Below the pieces are notes generated by a model. It did no database searches, was not told the DNA's origin, and saw only the letters and a list, made by a program, of their open reading frames with translations. Both the position numbers and the translations under genes were made by a program. From Emcibacteraceae bacterium (GTDB lineage: Bacteria; Pseudomonadota; Alphaproteobacteria; Sphingomonadales; Emcibacteraceae): a stretch of DNA of 64,000 nt. Positions 62,380 to 64,000 of the stretch are shown here, one piece after another (the stretch's first letter is position 1; the number at the start of each line of letters is the position of its first letter). The stretch is taken from positions 259,501-323,500 of the forward strand of contig JAWKXO010000002.1 of the NCBI GenBank assembly GCA_041396985.1, in the 5' to 3' direction.

Positions 62380-63582
62380 GTGAGCGATCTAGCGCATTCC
62401 AATTCGGGCAACAATATTTCGAGTGCTTTATCCTTGGGTAAGGCACTCGTGCTTTATGTGGATCGGCTTAAGCTCAATAATTTTCGCTCTTATGACAATA
62501 TGGAACTTAATGTCGGTGCCAATTCCGTGGTTCTTACAGGGACCAATGGATCGGGTAAAACCAACCTGCTTGAGGCCTTATCCTTTTTGTCGCCAGGAAG
62601 GGGACTTAGAAGAGCCAAGCTTTCAGAAGTAACCAGAATTGGAGCGGCATCCCCGTGGGCGGTGGCTGGGCGTGTCATGACACCTGATGGACTGCGTCAG
62701 CTCGGTAGCGGACTTTTGCAACGTGAGGACCGCATTTCTGAAAATTCTGTAGACCGTCGTATCGGAAGAGTTGACGGTGAAAATCTATCATCCCCTGCTT
62801 CTTTTGGAGAAATTTTACAGATTGCCTGGCTTACACCACAAATGGACAGACTGTTTATAGAAGGCACGTCAGGTCGCAGAAGATTTCTCGATCGTCTTGT
62901 GGCGGCCTATCATCCAGCGCATGCCCGTGAAGTCAATGCTTATGAGAAAGTAATGAGAGATCGGGCAAGGCTACTTTCAGACGGAAATGCAGATCCGGTA
63001 TGGTTGACGAGCCTAGAGCAGAGAATGGCTGAGCACGGAGTGGCGGTCGCAGCGGCCCGGCTAGATGCTATTAAGAAACTTTCACAGGCAATAAGGGAAA
63101 GTCAGTCGGCATTTCCAGGTGCGATACTGACAATCGGGGGAGATCTGGAGGCCGAACTGTTATCGCGTCCTGCGGTTGAGGTTGAAACAGAGTTTCTTGA
63201 ACGGCTGAAACGGACGAGAAGCCATGATGCCAGATCAGGGCGTACTTCAGTTGGCCCTCATAAAACAGATCTTCTGGTTCGTCACGCCGTAAAGGATATG
63301 CCCGCAGAACTTTGCTCAACCGGTGAGCAGAAAGCATTGCTGATAGGAATTGTTCTTGCCAGTGCCAGATTAAGTTCCGTTCAGTTTGGGGCGCCGCCTC
63401 TTTTACTGCTTGATGAGGTGGCAGCACATCTTGATGAGGAGAGGCGCGGGTTTTTGTTCGAGGAACTCCGTGATTTGGGATCACAGGTCTGGCTTACAGG
63501 AACAGATCAGTCATTATTTAAGCAAATGAAAAATAAAGCAAAATTTTTTCACTTCGAAGGCGGATTAATCGCCGAAGACTAG
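62380..63582 (+). CDS. recF: DNA replication and repair protein RecF
   Basis: SMC-like ATPase of recombinational gap repair, 400 residues. VDRLKLNNFRSYDNMEL near 28-44, Walker A LTGTNGSGKTNLLEALSF near 52-69, signature CSTGEQKALLIGIVLASARL near 313-332 and Walker B PPLLLLDEVAAHLDE near 337-351. Start is a GTG giving a 27-residue tail before the conserved core; a later GTG/TTG start is possible, since the ribosome-binding site is weak. Confidence 0.94.
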   Translation: MSDLAHSNSGNNISSALSLGKALVLYVDRLKLNNFRSYDNMELNVGANSVVLTGTNGSGKTNLLEALSFLSPGRGLRRAKLSEVTRIGAASPWAVAGRVMTPDGLRQLGSGLLQREDRISENSVDRRIGRVDGENLSSPASFGEILQIAWLTPQMDRLFIEGTSGRRRFLDRLVAAYHPAHAREVNAYEKVMRDRARLLSDGNADPVWLTSLEQRMAEHGVAVAAARLDAIKKLSQAIRESQSAFPGAILTIGGDLEAELLSRPAVEVETEFLERLKRTRSHDARSGRTSVGPHKTDLLVRHAVKDMPAELCSTGEQKALLIGIVLASARLSSVQFGAPPLLLLDEVAAHLDEERRGFLFEELRDLGSQVWLTGTDQSLFKQMKNKAKFFHFEGGLIAED

Positions 63583-63639
63583 AAGAAATGTGCTATAGTG
63601 ATTTAAGTAAAATACTATTGAAGAAAAGGACGGGACTTT

Positions 63640-64000
63640 ATGTCTGAAGAAACTGAACATAAGGACGCTGCATCAGGCGCAGAAGGTTACGGCGCGGATT
63701 CAATTAAGGTGCTAAAGGGCCTTGATGCAGTAAGAAAAAGACCAGGTATGTATATTGGTGACACGGATGATGGTACCGGACTACATCATATGGTTTTCGA
63801 AGTTTCTGATAATGCGATTGATGAAAGTCTTGCCGGCTACTGCGATAAAATTCTTGTAACAATGAATGCTGACGGATCAATATCTGTGACCGATAATGGC
63901 CGTGGAGTACCGGTGGATATCCATGAGGAAGAAGGGGTTTCCGCAGCCCAGGTAATTATGACCCAGCTCCATGCCGGAGGAAAGTTTGATTCAAACAGTT
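63640..64000 (+). CDS. gyrB: DNA gyrase subunit B, 3' partial
   Basis: Only the first 120 codons are in the window; the gene runs off the right edge. Translation from the ATG at 63640 gives MSEETEHKDAASGAEGYGAD, then SIKVLKGLDAVRKRPGMYIG, EVSDNAIDESLAGYC (catalytic Glu/Asn of the GHKL ATPase), SVTDNGRGVPV and TQLHAGGKFDSNS, all diagnostic for GyrB. AAAGGA lies 12 bp upstream of the ATG. It follows recF by 57 bp, completing dnaA-dnaN-recF-gyrB. Confidence 0.97.
   Translation, partial: MSEETEHKDAASGAEGYGADSIKVLKGLDAVRKRPGMYIGDTDDGTGLHHMVFEVSDNAIDESLAGYCDKILVTMNADGSISVTDNGRGVPVDIHEEEGVSAAQVIMTQLHAGGKFDSNS

Noticed and set aside
1..64000. tRNA, rRNA, IS elements, prophage, toxin-antitoxin or CRISPR loci
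   Set aside because: Read through the gaps on both strands; no cloverleaf, transposase, integrase, repeat-spacer array or comparable signature was found.

Overview
The window is a moderately AT-rich stretch of an alphaproteobacterial chromosome. Several things point that way: the rpsT-(rhodanese)-dnaA-dnaN-recF-gyrB cluster, the YlxR-L7Ae fusion between nusA and infB, a 180-kDa-class NAD-glutamate dehydrogenase, the hemC-hemD-mitofilin-HemY operon, an Irr-type Fur protein and a PAS_5-family protein. The overall look suggests a marine Emcibacterales/Kordiimonadales/Sneathiella-like lineage, but genus cannot be fixed from sequence reading alone. No rRNA, tRNA, IS element, prophage or CRISPR array was seen. 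Gene density is high and most of the region is vertically inherited core genome.

Layout. 1-5.4 kb: rsmB (cut by the left edge), rpe, a heparinase II/III-family protein and purH, all on +; a ZTP-riboswitch-like element precedes purH and a clean terminator follows it. 5.4-15.7 kb, all on -: SelO, NAD-GDH and a 1279-residue PAS protein with a very long acidic linker. 15.9-25.5 kb: an accessory catabolic island with asparaginase, two NhaC-type antiporters, two amidohydrolases, an FAD amine oxidase and a beta-lactamase-fold hydrolase. 25.5-28.9 kb: fatty-acid desaturase, beta-carbonic anhydrase and an unusual NIT-CRP/FNR fusion regulator, with an FNR-type box in the divergent promoter.

28.9-36.7 kb: the hem operon (-) diverges from tsaD-gpsA-YciI-Rieske-hydrolase (+). 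36.8-38.7 kb: metK, with a palindromic operator, and trmB. 38.9-48.2 kb: the translation superoperon rimP-nusA-ylxR-infB-rbfA-truB-rpsO-pnp, with a terminator/attenuator-like hairpin before rimP and a long hairpin before pnp. 48.3-51.8 kb: a nitronate-monooxygenase-like enzyme, irr, an SH3 protein and a 2-hydroxyacid dehydrogenase. 51.8-56.8 kb (-): ubiE-ubiB and coaBC-dut-(small unknown)-moeB. 56.9-64 kb (+): mutM, a small secreted protein, rpsT, rhodanese, dnaA, dnaN, recF and the first 120 codons of gyrB, cut by the right edge.

The most interesting items are the NIT-CRP/FNR fusion with a C-terminal cysteine cluster and a matching promoter box, the PAS protein with recurring PopZ-like helices in an acidic linker, the small possibly ubiquitin-like protein translationally coupled to an E1-like enzyme, the degenerate ZTP-riboswitch candidate, and a perfect 34-bp palindrome touching the selO ribosome-binding site.
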